Origin: Chromera velia
Lineage: Eukaryota > Sar > Chromeraceae
DNA length: 40,306 nucleotides
Direction of reading: 5' to 3'
Assembly: GCA_018398765.1 (NCBI GenBank)
Contig: JAHBMJ010002140.1
Location: forward strand, 63,754 to 104,059
The notes under the pieces were generated by a model. It did no database searches, had not been told where the DNA came from, and worked only from the letters and a program-made list of their open reading frames with translations. Both the position numbers and the translations under genes were made by a program. This document shows, one piece after another, positions 12,379 through 26,754 of the stretch (positions are counted from its first letter, which is position 1; every line of letters starts with the position of its first letter).

Positions 12379-15300
12379 CTAGCTGTCTTGCTGCCTACCC
12401 GTCTGTCCGTCCGTCAAAGCTGCATGCTCTCTGTCTTTCTTTCTTGCTCTCTTCCTTCCGGCTTGCTCTTGGATCCTTCGAACAAGAAAGAAAGAAGGAA
12501 AGTTTCGTCCGCGACCATGAAAGATTGAATGAATGGATGAATTCATGCTCAGTCCCTCATGCAGAGTTTAATTTCCAGTTGCTTGTTTGCTTGCTGCGTG
12601 ACTGTCCCAATCTGATGACCTCTCACTCAAGTGATGAATGAATGCAGAGGTGGGGTAGGCGTTGACGACAAAAATCCGTCGGTGTTGCGAAGTCTAGACA
12701 GAGAACGGCGTGTGCTCGGGGCAGTTGTGAGTATGTTTAAGAAAGATGGAGAGAGTGGGGGGGAAGGGAAAGAGGGCGGGGTGGCTTCTTCTGAGACGTC
12801 GGATAAGGTGAAGGTCGTTCTCTCAGGGCGGCACGTTGAGGTATGTCGGTTGCTCCTGACCGTTCTTTATTTCTTTATTTCTTTCTTTCTTTTTCTTTCT
12901 TTCTGCTTTTGTGCCGGTTTTTCTTTCCTTTTGTCGGTTGCCCCTGCTGCGTCTACTTGTGCTCCGTCGCAAAAATGCACTTTTCAATCTCTTGGACGCG
13001 AGTTTTTTTCTTTCATTTTTGTATGTTCTCCTTTGTTCTGCTTGTATGTTGTTCCCGCGACGCGATGAGAGGCTCGACGAGACCACACTGTGGGTTTCAC
13101 GGTGGGCTTTTTGTCTCTGTTTCTGCTGGTCTGTTGCTCCACTGATCTCTCTCTCCTCGCTTTTCCTCCCCATTCCATTGCATTCGCTTCTCTCTGCTTC
13201 GATCGCCTTGCAGGTCGACTTGAAAAAAGTTGAACAACGCGAACGCAACCGGACGGCATGTGTTTGTTTGTGCACTCTTTTGCGCTTCCATCCTCTTCTG
13301 TGCTGCCTGTTTGAGGTCTTTGGGAAGGCTCTCGATGTTTTCAAGGAAAACTTGGGGGAAGCTTCAGTCTTCGTCGGGGAGTGCGCCTGGAGAGGTGAGC
13401 GAGCTTGTATGCGATGGAGAGCTCCAACGAGGCAGTGTGATGAAGTGGAATGAAAAGAGGGACTGCGCGACGAAGCATTGAGAAGTAAAGCATATTCAGG
13501 GGAAAAGACAAGGCTGCTAAGATTCCTCTGTCGACTCCAATCAGACAAACGCAGCCTTGCCATCTCGTTCATCGGACTTATATACCTCATTTTATTCAGC
13601 AGATGTGCGCCCTGTATTGCCGCAACTCTTGTACATTCTCTTCCTCTCCTCGTCTCTCCGTCTCCCCCTCTTTGTGCCCCATCGTTTCATGGGGGGCTGT
13701 GATTCATTCGTCTTCATTGATCCCAGATAGATCCCTCTATCCGCCCATGCACCCTACATACACGCACGTCTGCAGGCCTGACGCGTCTTTACCGAAGCGT
13801 TTGCCTGTCAGAGGCCACAGTCGGCAACAAAACTGGGCATGCAGAGCTGAAAAGTGTGTGAGTGAGGGGAACTGGTCTGGAGTTGCCCATTCAGCCGAGT
13901 TTCCACATCTGTCCATCTGGCTTTTTGAGCTTTGCACCCTCCCTCCTCCCATTGCGGACTTTTCCCCTGTCCATTTTCTCATGCAGTACCATAATGACGT
14001 GGGCCTTTCGTTGCTCCTCTCGCTCTACTCAGTTTGGCTTCATCCTTCAAATCGATTAGAAAGTCTAGTCGATCCCGCGCCGCGGTCCCCCTTCAATCTT
14101 GCTGGAGCCGCAGTTGTATGTATCGCATCGAAAGTCTCTTCTGATTTCCTTTCTTCCGATTATGCTGCAGTGCAAATTCTGAGGGCTCTAAGTGAGGCGG
14201 CAGTCGTTGGAGATGGCCCTCGAAGTCAGGAGTCGTCGTTCGATCGGGTCTGTCAGTTGGTTGGTTCGGAAAGGGGGGGCAGGGTTGGGTGCTCAGCAGA
14301 TTGGGTGCCCTTCCCTGTGCGTCCCTGCAGCAGCGTTTCTCGAATCGCTTCTCACCCCTCTCTTCTGGGGATGGCTCCTACATGGGCTCAGGACTGAAAT
14401 TTTCGAAAGAACGAACGAACGAAAGAGCGAAAGAAAGAAAGAAAGAAAGAAAAGTCCAACTTGGAGCTTCTTGAGATTGGAATCTGGACTATCTAGCTGG
14501 AATAGCAATTCCTCTCTTCTTTCGAGGAATCGAGGAGGGTGTTGATAAGTGCCGTGTAAAAGAGACTCTTTCATCAATGAGAGCATTTTTGTCAGGGAGA
14601 TGCGAGACGGCCTGAAGGAAAGGGCAAAGAGTGCACGCGAGGAAAGACTGGCATTGGCTGAGGCATGGGTGATTATGTGATGGATGGATGTGCAGGTGAT
14701 CTCTGCGCTGTCGGACGCGAAGGCAGGAAGAGAACGTCTGCAGAATGTGAAAGACTTTGGTGGGTTTACTCGGGTCTGTCTGCTCGTCTATCTGTCTGTC
14801 GTCCTTTCTTACTCTTCTCACCTGATCGCATACATGTGGGCAGCAAAGACTTCAATACGTTGCGCCAACAGTCATGAGCAAGTGACGTAGACAGTGCCTC
14901 GGTCCTCGTCTATTGGGGAGATGCACGAGTGAGTTCTTATCAAAAAGAGAGAGATACCAGAGGCAGAAAGAAGGGAAAGGAGAAAAAAGAACAAAGAATT
15001 TGCAGGTACTCTTTTTGCAACGGAGGAAGAGAATGTATGTTCTTGGATTTTCAGGGCTTCGAACGATTTTTTTTCTTCGTTGGTGAATCCGATGGCCTCG
15101 CAATTTTGCGTGCCTTGCGACCAAAATGCAAATGGTGCTCCGCGACACTCTTTGCTTCCATGCGTTTTGAGAAAGGATGCTCGATAGTTTCCTCTCCCCC
15201 TTGATTTTTTCTTAGTGTCTCCATCTTTGTCTCCTCTGCAGTTCGTGTAGCGAGAGAGGCCGCTCATCCCTCCCTGGCAGTTGCTTTGATGGATCAACCC

Positions 15301-18300
15301 TTCCCTACAGTGTGGGGATCTGGTGCGTGTGTGTTTGTTTGCATTACTGAGTGAGGGNGGGGGGGGGGGGGGGGCTGCATCGTTGGAACGTCGTTGATGA
15401 GACTTTGTGTGTGTAGACATTGGAGAACTAAAGGTTTGGCAGTTGTTTCCTCCGAAAATTGAAGTCTTTTTCAGAGACTGTTGATGCACTTCAGTCTTGG
15501 TCGGCACTTTCACCGAATCCGTTTGTTCTTATTGCGCAGTGCGGCAGTGGCAAGAGTTGACCAAGAAAGACACCTGAAACATGATCGTCAGTTGTTTGCC
15601 TTCTTTGAAGGTGTGCGTGTCTACGTTTTTGTTTGATTGAGTACAAATATTTCTGCCTGCAGGGGAATTCGTCGGGTCTGTGAATATTTTGGAACCTGCG
15701 TTGACTCCTGTCTCGTTCTCCGTCTCCCGGTTGGTCTTTCAAGGTGTTGCTTTGTCCAGGACTTTCTTTCTTGCTGTTTCTCTAACTTTTGTTACTGCAT
15801 CCTTTCCTTTTTCATTTCATATGTTCTCTGTCCCTCCCTCTCCCCCTCTCTCTTTCTTTAATGTCGAAGAAATACGGAATGCAGCTGCACGCAGAGCGAC
15901 GAGGCTTTGTCCCTCTTTTCCTCACTGTTGAGAGAGTAAACCGACGTTACAGGTAATCCTTTGTCCTCTCCCAGGCCCTTTAGTTTGTCACTTTGTCTGG
16001 TTGCACGTATCCGTCTCCATTCATTCATTCGTTCCTTCGTGCAGGACACGAGGACGATCGATGGCGGGTGCTGCAGCGGCACGAGACGCCGCTGACGATG
16101 CACAGAGACGGCTCATTGCTGCGCGAGTAGACGCAACTGGAGATGTCCGGATGCAAGATGCAGAGGCAGGGGGGGGGACGGATGAGGGAAAGGCAAGAGA
16201 GAATACTCCACTTTCGGTTTCCTTTTCGCCTGGTGCGGCCAGCGCGGGGGCACGACTGCAACAGATGGCGGCTGTGGCAGAGGAAGTTTGCCCGGTCTCC
16301 CTGGCACCCAAACTTTTTGTGTTCTTCTTCCACCAACGTGGCATCGGTCTGTCTGTCCTTCCTCCCATGCATCTGATCTGCCTGTCTCCTTAGTGCCGGC
16401 ATGCGGAAAGATGAGCGACAGGTTGCTTCTTCTTTGCGTAGTGCGTGCCCTGGAACTTTTTGAATCCGGCCTCTTGAATCAATCTTTTTTGTAGCTACAA
16501 AAAGAAAATCAGACACATGTCGGACCACTTTGATTTGTGAAGACTTCTGTTTTTAGAAAGCAGTGTTTTCGGTCTCTGCAAGACTGTTGATGTTTTTTTT
16601 TTCACCAACGTGTCGCAATATGTTTCCTTTCCAGCTGTCCGTCGGCCTTCCTGCATTCCGGCAGCAACACTTCCCTTTATCCGTTTGCCCCTTTGTGTGT
16701 CTACTACATGCTTACCGTCGATCTTTCTGAGTATGGTCCGCGTCTTTATGCTGGTCGTGCAGTCCGAGACGCAGTGCTGCAGCTCTGCATGGTACGGTTC
16801 GGCCTTGAGAGCCCGACAGCATTCCTTGGAGCATCAGCGCCTCCAGGGCTGTCGGAGAAGGTCCTGCTTGCTCTTGTGGAGGTCCGCTTGTGGAGGGGGG
16901 GGGAAGCGTGTGCAGGTGTGGTGGTGTGGTGTGAGTAAACCTGCCAGCAATCGGTTTGGAGGCTCTTCTCTTTCCATCTCTGCAGTGCATCGAGGTTCAA
17001 AATCTCTCGAAGAAAACGCCTCTTTCCTTATCCACCCTGAAGTTCTCTCTTCACAAATTTTTCTTCTCTCGGCGTGCAGGCGTTGGAGAGTGCGTCGCCT
17101 TTCATGAGAGAGTCGGCGTGCAGAGGAGCGCCTGTAACATTCAGCGGAAGGGAGTGGCAGGAGGTGAGCTTGAGTGTTCTTGATTCCCTTTCCCGTATCC
17201 GTTGTTTTCTGTGTTTTACTTCTTCCCCGCGCTCTTGCTTGCCCCGCATAAAATGACGGAGAGTTGCTGTGATGAGCCCTCATTGTTTCCCTCTGTCTGT
17301 CTGCAGATTTCACGGACATTTGAGCGCCTCTGGAGGGCCGTAATCAGGGTGATGGATGACCCTCATCCGGAGGTTTGTTTGTGAATCTCTTTGTCCGTCT
17401 GTTTTTCTGTCTGTAAGTGTGTTTGTCTGCCTCTTTGCTCGAGTGTGCGGGCAGCTGGGGAGTGGGGGAACCGTCAAAAAGGAGAAACAAAGAAGAGGTT
17501 CTGGACCTTTAGTGATCTCTTGCAATTGTGTGTTTCCGTGCCTTGTCCTACTCTTGTCTGCTGTTGAGGTTCGCAACTATTAATGTCTTTTCCTGCATTT
17601 CGAAGGCAGTCTTGACGGAGTTCTATACATACCCACGGATCCCTGCTTGTCTCATACGCCTTTGCAGATTTCTCAAGTCTCCCCCGGGGTCGGGCGTTCA
17701 TTGAAAAACCTGACGGTCGGTCTGTGGGTGTGTCGATTTTCAGGATCACATGTGAACGGAACACCCTTCAGCTTCAAGAAGCACACTCACAGAGGGAGCT
17801 CCAGACGGCTCTATCGGTTAGGAAGGCAAACTCATTAGAATGTCAGAAGGATACGTGGGCAGAATGGAGACTGGTGGGAGAGATCTCTTGATCAAACTTC
17901 GCCTGGAGGCATTCCACAGTTGGGTCAACAACTTGCAGAGGAAGACAGAGAGGAAAGAAGAAAGACGGACAGGAAGATGATGCAGTGGGGATCTTCAGTG
18001 CAAGGCAGAGAGGCTCTTCGCTCCCCCCCATGCATCCTCTCTGTGCAGGTGCGTGTGTGCACCCCAAGCGCATCCGCAGCATCTGCTTTCCAAGAGAGGC
18101 TCGCCAGAGGGGGTCAAAAAGGCGGAGGGGGCGACGGGAAAAGTGAAATGACGGTAGGTGAGATGAAGAGCGACCAAGACCACGCATGCATTCCACCGTG
18201 CCTCTGTATGACCCTGCATACAACCGTCCATTTGATCTTACCCGTCGTTCTGATTTGAATGCTTGTCAGCTGATGGTGCGCAGTCCCCGCTTTGTGAGTA

Positions 18301-20561
18301 GCTCCTGCACTTTTTTCTGACATGCACGGTTCCCACTTCATAAAGATTAGAAGCTTTCGCACATGTCTATCCTTGTCAGGCAATCAGTAGCGACGGTGAG
18401 GAGTGATCACTTGGGGCATTATCAGGCAGATGAGATGATCTTCATTCCTGAATTTTGTGATTGAGTAGGCGTGAATCGATTCTAGTTGCGTGTCGCGTCT
18501 CTTCGCTCTGTCCTTTCTGCAGACCTCTGAGCGTCGGGTTGTTGACGCAGTCGGGCAGACTGTGCGGACCGTGTGTTCCATCTGTGAAACGAGCACGGCC
18601 GAAGCGGTCGGTTGACTGGCTGCTTGTTTTTGTTTGTTGATTCGTTCGTTGGTCGGCGTCTTGTCTTCCTTCCCCATTGTTGGCGGAGATGGAGATAGCC
18701 TTCATGCGTCCTTGCGTTCAGTGTCTCAAACCTGCACGATCCTTCAGAGGCTTAAATTGTTTGGATGCCTCTGGTTACATGAAATCACAAACTGTCTGCA
18801 TGAACGGTCAACTGTTCTTTTTCAACCTGCTTGCCTGTCTGCCTGTAAGTCGGGCTCCCTTTCTTTTTTGTTTGTTTTCAGGCGAGAAACCTCTGCGTGG
18901 ACACTCTGAGGGAGTGCGTAGACGTCGCCCGAGTCTTCCTTCAACCAGAACTTCCAACAGTGGGTCGATCGACGAGGGAAGAAGAGAAGAAGCGGGGCAG
19001 AAGAGGGGAGAGGGGAGGAGAAAGAGATGCAGTGAGGAAACAAAGAAAGATGACATACGGCAACCTTATGTCTTGTTGGTGTTCCTCTCACTTAATGACC
19101 TCAAACCAGCAAGGTCTCATGGACTGCGCTGAGCAATGGGTCGTCTTTGGCATCCACGAAAGGCTGTTTCTGACTTTTTTTTTGCCCCATCTATCAATCG
19201 TTGGTGCTAGAGTTCAGTTTTGGTCCATTCAACGTGTCTTGTCTACTGTTGGTTGTCCCTCTCCCAAGCTTTATCCCCTTGTGACTTCATTCATGTGTCC
19301 CTGAAATTCTCCGAGCACGCAGATCGTTCCTTTTCTTATCGAGGCCCTGGCAGCTCTGGAACCTCCACAGCTCTCCTATGCGCAATTCCATGCAAGAAGC
19401 TACGGGTCAGGGGGAGGGGAAGGAGAAGGAAAAGAAAGGAAGAAAAGAGAAGAGAGGGGAAGGAAGGAAGAACGGTTCTCGTGCATCTCTCCTCAGGATG
19501 CCTCATCTTTATTCGGCGTTGCTGTCTGTTCAATGCGGGGAATGAAAAGAGGTTGCTTTCTCTCGATGGGTGCGCTCTTGGATCAGTTTCCCTTCCGTTC
19601 CTTCTCGTTTTCTGGCTTGGTTTTTCGTTTCGGTCTTTTCACCTCACCAGTCTGTCAGCGATCTGTCCTGGGTCTTGCTTACTTGATTGATATCAGGAGA
19701 TGAATTTTCTCCTGTGTTGGCTGCGCGTCGAATGAGAGTCGCTCCCTCATTCATTCACACGTTTGTTCCTCCGCCTGCAGACTGTCGGCAGCACAATTCG
19801 AGGCCGCACGAGTGGCTGCGAGCCGGTCGTCGCCGAGCGCTCAAATCTTGTCCAAAATGGTCGGTCGGTTGGCGGCTGAATGAACAGGGGGGTTCCTTGG
19901 CACTCTACTTGCGGAGATTCGTGCGAACACTGGTATTCGATACTTTTGTGATGAGGGCAAAAGAGCTCCTGGAGTTTTTGCAGAATCAGAGGCTGTGGAG
20001 AAGGGAGGGTGAGAAGTGCCTTTCCTCGACCCTCCCTGTCTGGCTGGCTTCCTTTTGTCTTTGTGTATTGGACCTCCTTTCCCGAAGCCTGTGAATTTGA
20101 GCTTGCTTGGTTTGCAGGTATCATTGGTAGATAGAAGCGCAATGAGCCAAATGACAGCTGGGTTGGGGAGACTGCTTCGGACAGCTGTGGGGTCGAATTC
20201 GAGGTCTGTCAGGTCTCCTTCTCTCATATCATTTTTTTTCTCCTGTGCCTCTTTCGCTTTGCTTGCTCTTGTCTCTCTCCTTGTTTACTTCCTTCTTCCC
20301 CCTTTTCCTTCCTTTCTTTCATCCTTTCTCCTCTCTATCTCTGTTGTCTTCCTTCAGAGTCGGCGTTTGCAGTTTCCTCTCCGAAGTCTGCGCCTCGAGG
20401 GGAAAGGAGGTCTTCGGTGAGCCCGCGTTCAGGGGGAGTGAGGCGGAGACAGAGAGGGAGCGGGAGGTCGGGAGGAAAATGGTGGACAAGTGGATGGAGG
20501 CGCTGAGTGGTGCCGTCGTGGACCCCCGACAGGTCTTTCTCTCTGTCTCTTTCTCCCTCTT

Positions 20562-20616
<55 letters not shown>

Positions 20617-23600
20617 GTGTGTGTGCGTGCGTGTGTGTGGTTGCCTCAACCTCGGTATGTCATTCCTTTTCTACGCAGGACTCTTAAATCAGGGGCCTTT
20701 TCGGTATCAACCTGCTAAGGTGTTTTGTCGTCTTTGACTAGGCTCACACCGGTCCTTGCATCGATGAGCAGATGTTGCGTGCTGCAAATTTAGTGGGTGA
20801 AATGGGTTGGTTTTTGAGTCCGCGAGTTTGTCAGAACAGAAGAAACAAACAAGTGAGCATACCGATAAAGCGGCTGGACAATGGTTCGAGAGTGGTAGTC
20901 CTCCTGCTTTTGCTGCTTTTATCTTCCTATTTGGGCCTTGCAACGCATTTCTCTATATCATCCCATGGTCACTGACTTCAGGCTGTGTCTGCCGCTTCCT
21001 CCTCCCTGCTTTTTTTCGTTTATGAATATGCAGAGTCAGAGTGTGAGGAGGTCGGCGTCGTCTGCCTTGGCGTCACTTGCAAAGGTTGGTCTATGTTTCT
21101 GTGAGTCATTTTTTGTTTGAGGAAGAAAAGGAAAGTGCTGACAAGACCTGCAGTGCACAGCAGGGAATTGAAAGAGTTTCCTTGCTCCAGCATATAAGCA
21201 GATCTGCATTCTCATGCCGAATGTGATTCTGCCTCTGTACTACTCCCTGAAGATACCTTTGTGCACTATCACTCGTTTGTTTGTCTTCGCTCTGCCTGTC
21301 GTTTTCCTCTCTCTGTTCCGCTGCTTGAATGACCGAAAGAGCCTGTGTCTGTCATGACCGGATGATCGAAATGCGTGCGTCAATTTTCAACCGACTGCGC
21401 AATAACTGAGCAGGTGACGGCTCCGGCGTCTCTTTTTCGTGCGGTCTCTGTGGACAGTGAGGGCGATGAGCGGATGGATGGGTTTGGGGTTGGGGGGGAC
21501 AGAGGAGGGCCGGCGTCGGAGGATTCTTTTGAAAAGGTCAGTAAGTCCGGCATGCTGTCAAGGAAGCAAACGAGCTGAAAGGAACAGTAGGCAAGGGAGC
21601 GAGCACGTGTAGCCAAACAATTGGAGCAAGGCAGAGAGAGACAAGTTGAAATGAAGACACAGGCTATCCCGCCAGGGGACACGAAAAATGCGTGAAGCAA
21701 GCAGTATTTGGAAGATTTGTCGATGTGCATACGACCAGAGGGACTCTGTGGCTCGACATGAAAAGCGTTTCGGCGTAGTCTATTCGGCCATCCAGAAAGA
21801 ACAGAGGAAAAAGGAGACGAGGGACCACTTCGTCGAAGCTACAGACCCAAAAGGTAATGTTCATGAACATTGGATTTGTGTCGCGTGTGCAAGAAGGAGG
21901 GTGCGTTTGCTTTTGCAGGTGCTACGAGGAAAACTTCTGAGTAACAACAGGGGCTTTGAGGTGCCTCTCGGATCTCTGGATGGGGTTGAAGAGGACAGGG
22001 TGGGAGGCGGGGGAGGGAGAGAGATGGGAGAAGAGGGAGACGGGGAAGGACCTGTCGAGACGTCGGAGGGGGCGCCGGCAGCTGCAGCAGCCGCACGTGA
22101 GTCTGGTTTATCGAGATATCGATAGAAGTCAAGGCTGCCCTCCCTCTCATTTTTCGTCTCCTTGTTGTTCTCTCTGTGTCTTTCTTTCTTTCTTTCTTTC
22201 TTTGCTTTTCCGCTGTTGGTTGACCTGTCCGATCCTCGCGGAGTGATTGATTCAGTTGAGGTCGGTGCAAGGTGCTCACCACTCCTCTGAGTGAGTGAGT
22301 CAATGAGTCTGCCTGCAGGAGCGACAGGAGGGGTGATCGATGACTCAGAAGTTCTCGGGGTTCGTGTTGCGATCGGCCAGACGCTGTTGGAAATTTTTCG
22401 GTCAGTGAGTGACTCATTCGTCCGCCCAGTCATTGTTTTTGAAGGTCGTCTCCTTTTCATCAAAATCTTATCGCTATAACACAAAGAACTTGAAAGAAGA
22501 CAGGCGCTCTGGAACCCCAACATTTATCTGTCTGTTCATGTGGAGGGTGAAGGGTGTGAAAGGCTTTTTCCAAACACATGCTCCAAATGTTTGAATCCGG
22601 CAAAGTTGACCTGCAAAATCTTTCAGTACATTTCTTTTCATAAGCTGGTCATTTATCTTTGACTGTTTGACTCAACGGAAGAATGGAGAAGAGAGGAAAT
22701 TCTGAGTAATCATCCCACCCCTCTTTTGTTTTTCATCTTCTGCACTCACATACACACTCCTTTTTATCTCTTTATGACTGCTTTAGTCGTTACTTCTTTC
22801 TGCACTTTCTCCCTGTGCCGTTTGACTCGCGTGATCCATCCACTTGTTCTCTCTCTATCTCTCCCTCGGTGTCCCTCTTTCTTTCTTTCTTTCTTTGTTT
22901 GTATTTCAGGCGGGCTCCTGAACGGTTGGGGTCACCATCTGTCTCTTCGGCAGTCGCATGTCGAGCGCTTCTTCTGAAAGTGGGGAGGTCGGAAGGGGGA
23001 GTAGAGGGCGGGGGCGGGGTAGCAGGGGATGCAGGTGGATCGGGAACTGAGGGTTCCTCCAGCTCCTCGATCTCTAAGTCTTTGGGAGTCTCTGATGAGT
23101 CGGCGGCTGAAGTGGCGGCCGTAAGTCTCTTTCCTCTTTCTCTCCTTGTCTGTTTCTTCCCACAAGAATGCATGCCTCATTCTTAACGCCTCTTTCCCCT
23201 TCTTCTGTGGTGTGAATGAACTGCCGCACTATCGCGCTGCAAGTGTTGGCTTTGCTAGTGCGTTGCCTGCCTTGGCGGAGAACTCTTTGTGTTTCCTCTC
23301 CTTACTCTGCAAACCCTTTGTCCCTTCAGCCCTTTCTGTCTATTGATTTCCTTCTGTTCTTAGAATATGACACAGCGCTGAGCGTTTGAGCAAGTAGAGA
23401 CAAGGAGGAACGAGAAAGGGGCCGGGCAGTCCTGAAGTTCTCTCTCTTCTTCGCTTTTTGCTCGACGCATCATGGATCTTGATCTCTTCTTTTTGTGCAT
23501 GTGTATTTTTGCATGTGGGACGTTCAAGGGGGCGAAAGGGGGGCCTGAAGTTGTTGTTTGGGAGGAGCCATGCAACTTTTGCTGAAGATGCATTTCTCGT

Positions 23601-23723
23601 GTGTGGTGGTTGCCTTTCTTTCTGCTTGCAGATCTGGCAGGAGGTATGGAAAGAAGTGGCCCCGTCGGACAGATCGAAAGTAGAGAGCAGCGGTGCCCTC
23701 TTTGCCAAACAACTTCAGAAGGT

Positions 23724-23773
<50 letters not shown>

Positions 23774-26715
23774 TCTCTGTCTCTGTCTCTCTCTCTCTCT
23801 TTGTGTATGTGTGTGTGACAGAGAGATGTTCCCACGCATCCGCACGCTTTACGTTTCTCTGCCGGTATGCACAACTTTCTTTTTGTCCGTCTCCGTGATT
23901 TTAAAAAGGGATGCAGAAATGGAAATAACAGAAGTTCCCAATCAAATCAAATTCACATGAATTTCTTACTTTGTTTCGTGATGAACCCTCGAGGCTGCGA
24001 AAGAGAAAAGGGCACTCAAGGGATTTCTCTAAACGCACCCGTTCCTTCCTATCCAGTCAGCCAACGACTTTTAAAGGAGACTGAAATGAGTGCCCTGCTG
24101 TTCGGAGATGGACAGTATTTTCCCGAATTTCAGGTTTCCTGTTGGCACCCGATTTTTGTTCTCTCTGCCTTGCCTGAATGAGTGAGTGACTCCGCGTGTG
24201 TGCGTGCGTGCGTGCGTACCTTCTCTGTGGTTGTGCAGTGGCTTTTGTGTTCGCGTAGGGCAGATAGAGTGGCGGCTGGCAGGGGCATCTCCTTCATCGC
24301 CTCTGTCCTGCAAGACAAACTGCGGGTGGGCACGGACATTTGCAGGGCGGGGCCGGGGAGCATCCATGCAGGGTGGAATGACTTCTCTTCATTTCGTCTT
24401 CTGGTTTGTTCGGCGGCGTACACCTTCGAAGTGTTTTCTTTTGACGACTCGACGAACGGAAAAGTGCAGAAATCCCTTGTTTTCGTTTTCTTTGGCGGTG
24501 AGCGAAATGAGCGCAAGCCATTATGCATGTGTGTGTCTGTGTGCTGATTTCGTGGCTTCTTGACAGTTTCAGCATCATCAAGTGCCTGATTGCCTGCAGG
24601 TAGTTGTTGAGACCCAGAGGGACATTAACGCTGCGCGGTCTGCCCTGAGCTTCCTTCCTCTGGGCCCTCTGCGTTCCCTCCACACAGAGCTGCAAAGGAG
24701 AGTCCCTCTGCAGGCCCAGTATCCTCAGGCATCTTCGTTAGCGTCTGCGTTTGTCCGTCTCTCTGCGCTCTTGCTGGAGACTCCTGTGTGGATGGAAGGG
24801 GGGGGTGGGGGGGAGCCGCAGATGCAGAAGGGGATCGAGCTGGACCTTGTGAAGCCCTTCTGCTTGAAGGGGGGGATGGGAGACCGGGCGGAGGCTACAG
24901 ACAGCATCCGAGTTGTCTTGAAAGATCTCAGACTCGCATTAGAACACGAACGGAAAAGAGCGGAGGAGACGAAGAAAACAGGAGGCGTGCAGAATGGAAA
25001 TCCGGTCTCTTCTCCGTTTGATCCCTCTCGTGTTTTTGATTTCCAACAACTGTCAAATCTGCTCGAAGAGGTGAGTGCCTCGCTTAAGTGTAATCGATTC
25101 GGATAACGACTGAGACGCTCACCTGTTCTCCTGTGTTTGCAGTCGCCTTTGTGTTGAAGTATCTGGTTCCTTCTGTCTTTCCTGTATGTCTGTTCTCTCT
25201 CGCCGTCTCTCGATCTTGCAGTTCAAAAAGAAAGGAAGGGGCGCTTATAAAGACAGGCCAAGATGCCTATTCTCAAACCCTGGTACTGCGTGCAGCTTGC
25301 CTTCTCATTGGCACGAAAGAGGACTGATGATGCTGAAGCAAGCGCTGCAGCAAGCAACGGAGAGCCGAGTGCGGACGTGGATATGGAGGGTGGAGAGGAG
25401 AAGAGCGAGAGTGTCAGTGTGAAGCCTGAACTGAAGGGTCTGACTCTCTCCACAGGTCTGAGAAGTGCGGGTGGCGAGGGTCTCGTCCGGACTCTGGCGG
25501 AGACGATTGCAGAAGGCATTCAGGTGTTGCACCTCGTCTGGCAGAAGAAAGAGGAGGTCAGCGCTGCGTTAAGTTCTGCACGCATGAAGACGGGTGGATG
25601 AGGGAATTTCCCAGCGTTTGTGGGTTTCTCATTCTCGTCTCTTGCAAAATGGGAAACAAATGTGTGTACTTTTTGCCTGTCATCGCCTTATGGTGTGCGT
25701 TTTGTTTGTGGTTGCTGCCCGTGTGAGCACACAGGTGAGTGAAGGAGGACGGGCGTCGACGTAGAGACACAGAGTGAATCTAGTAAATTCATATGCAGTA
25801 TTTCTGCACGGCAGTTTGATGACTTCACGCATGTATCATGTGCAGGGAGAAGAAGACAGGATGGTCGCGGGTCAACTCCAAAGGTACGATTGAGATTCCT
25901 TTCAGTGACGAAAAGAAAAGGGAGAGGGGGGAAGAGAAGGGGTGGATGGGTGGGGGCTCTCCCTGTAGGTCTGTCTGTTCGAAGAGTGTATTCGACAAAT
26001 GTGGTGAATTCTGGCTCCCTCTGTCGTCGGCTTAATCCATCCATCCATCAATCCCGTGCCTTGAAGAAACACGGACAGGCATCCTGCTCACCCGTTCCTC
26101 AGAAGCGGTTGGAAGAGCATTTTTTTTCATGCAGAACGCCCCACAGCCGGCAGGAGTCCAGAAAAAATCGGAACCGGCGTGCGAAGCTGCGTGCCTGCTC
26201 TCTCCGTGTGTGCCTGTATCTGTTGAGGGGGGATACGCGGGCGGCTACCTGGGCTTTGGTGTGTGTGTCTTTGCGCGTGCGTGCTTGTGTGTTTTTGGTG
26301 GTCTGCCCATCCTTCCTGGCTGTATGTCCATTGCCCTTTCGGTCTCTGTCTTGTCTTGTTTGTCTGTTGGTTGCAGTTTCTGGCGTCTTCTAACTGCAGT
26401 GGTGGCGGCAATTGTGGCGCCTCTCTCATCCTCCTCCCTTCAATTGCGGATAGATGCCCTGAAGGTACCTGTGTTTGCTTCACTGAATAGTTCACTGACT
26501 GCCTGACTCACTGGCTGACTGATACAGAAACAAGGCGAAAGTGTTTGCATACAGGGGTGCTCAGAGGATCGGGGAGTGGCTTTTCGTTTTCTCTTAGAGC
26601 GCCACTGATTTCACTTTTGGTCTACCGCGGTGGAGGAGAGCGTTTTGAATATTTCAAAATGGTGTCACCGTCCGGGCATTTTCCCTCGGGATACCTGAAT
26701 TTCCCTTGTGTGTAT

Positions 26716-26754
<39 letters not shown>

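Noticed and set aside
12911-13213. Possible retained coding sequence joining exons 12840 and 13214
   Set aside because: Frame is open but the content is Phe/Leu/Cys-rich from a pyrimidine tract; both flanking borders have good splice signals and phase 0.
12823-13590. 255-codon minus-strand open frame
   Set aside because: Antisense of ECM29 exons and a TTTC-rich intron, giving Lys/Arg/Glu low-complexity sequence.
19891-20010. Extra ECM29 exon (ALYLRRFVRTLVFDTF...)
   Set aside because: Looks protein-like, but including it breaks the phase between exons 19859 and 20118, which join perfectly and match the family without it.
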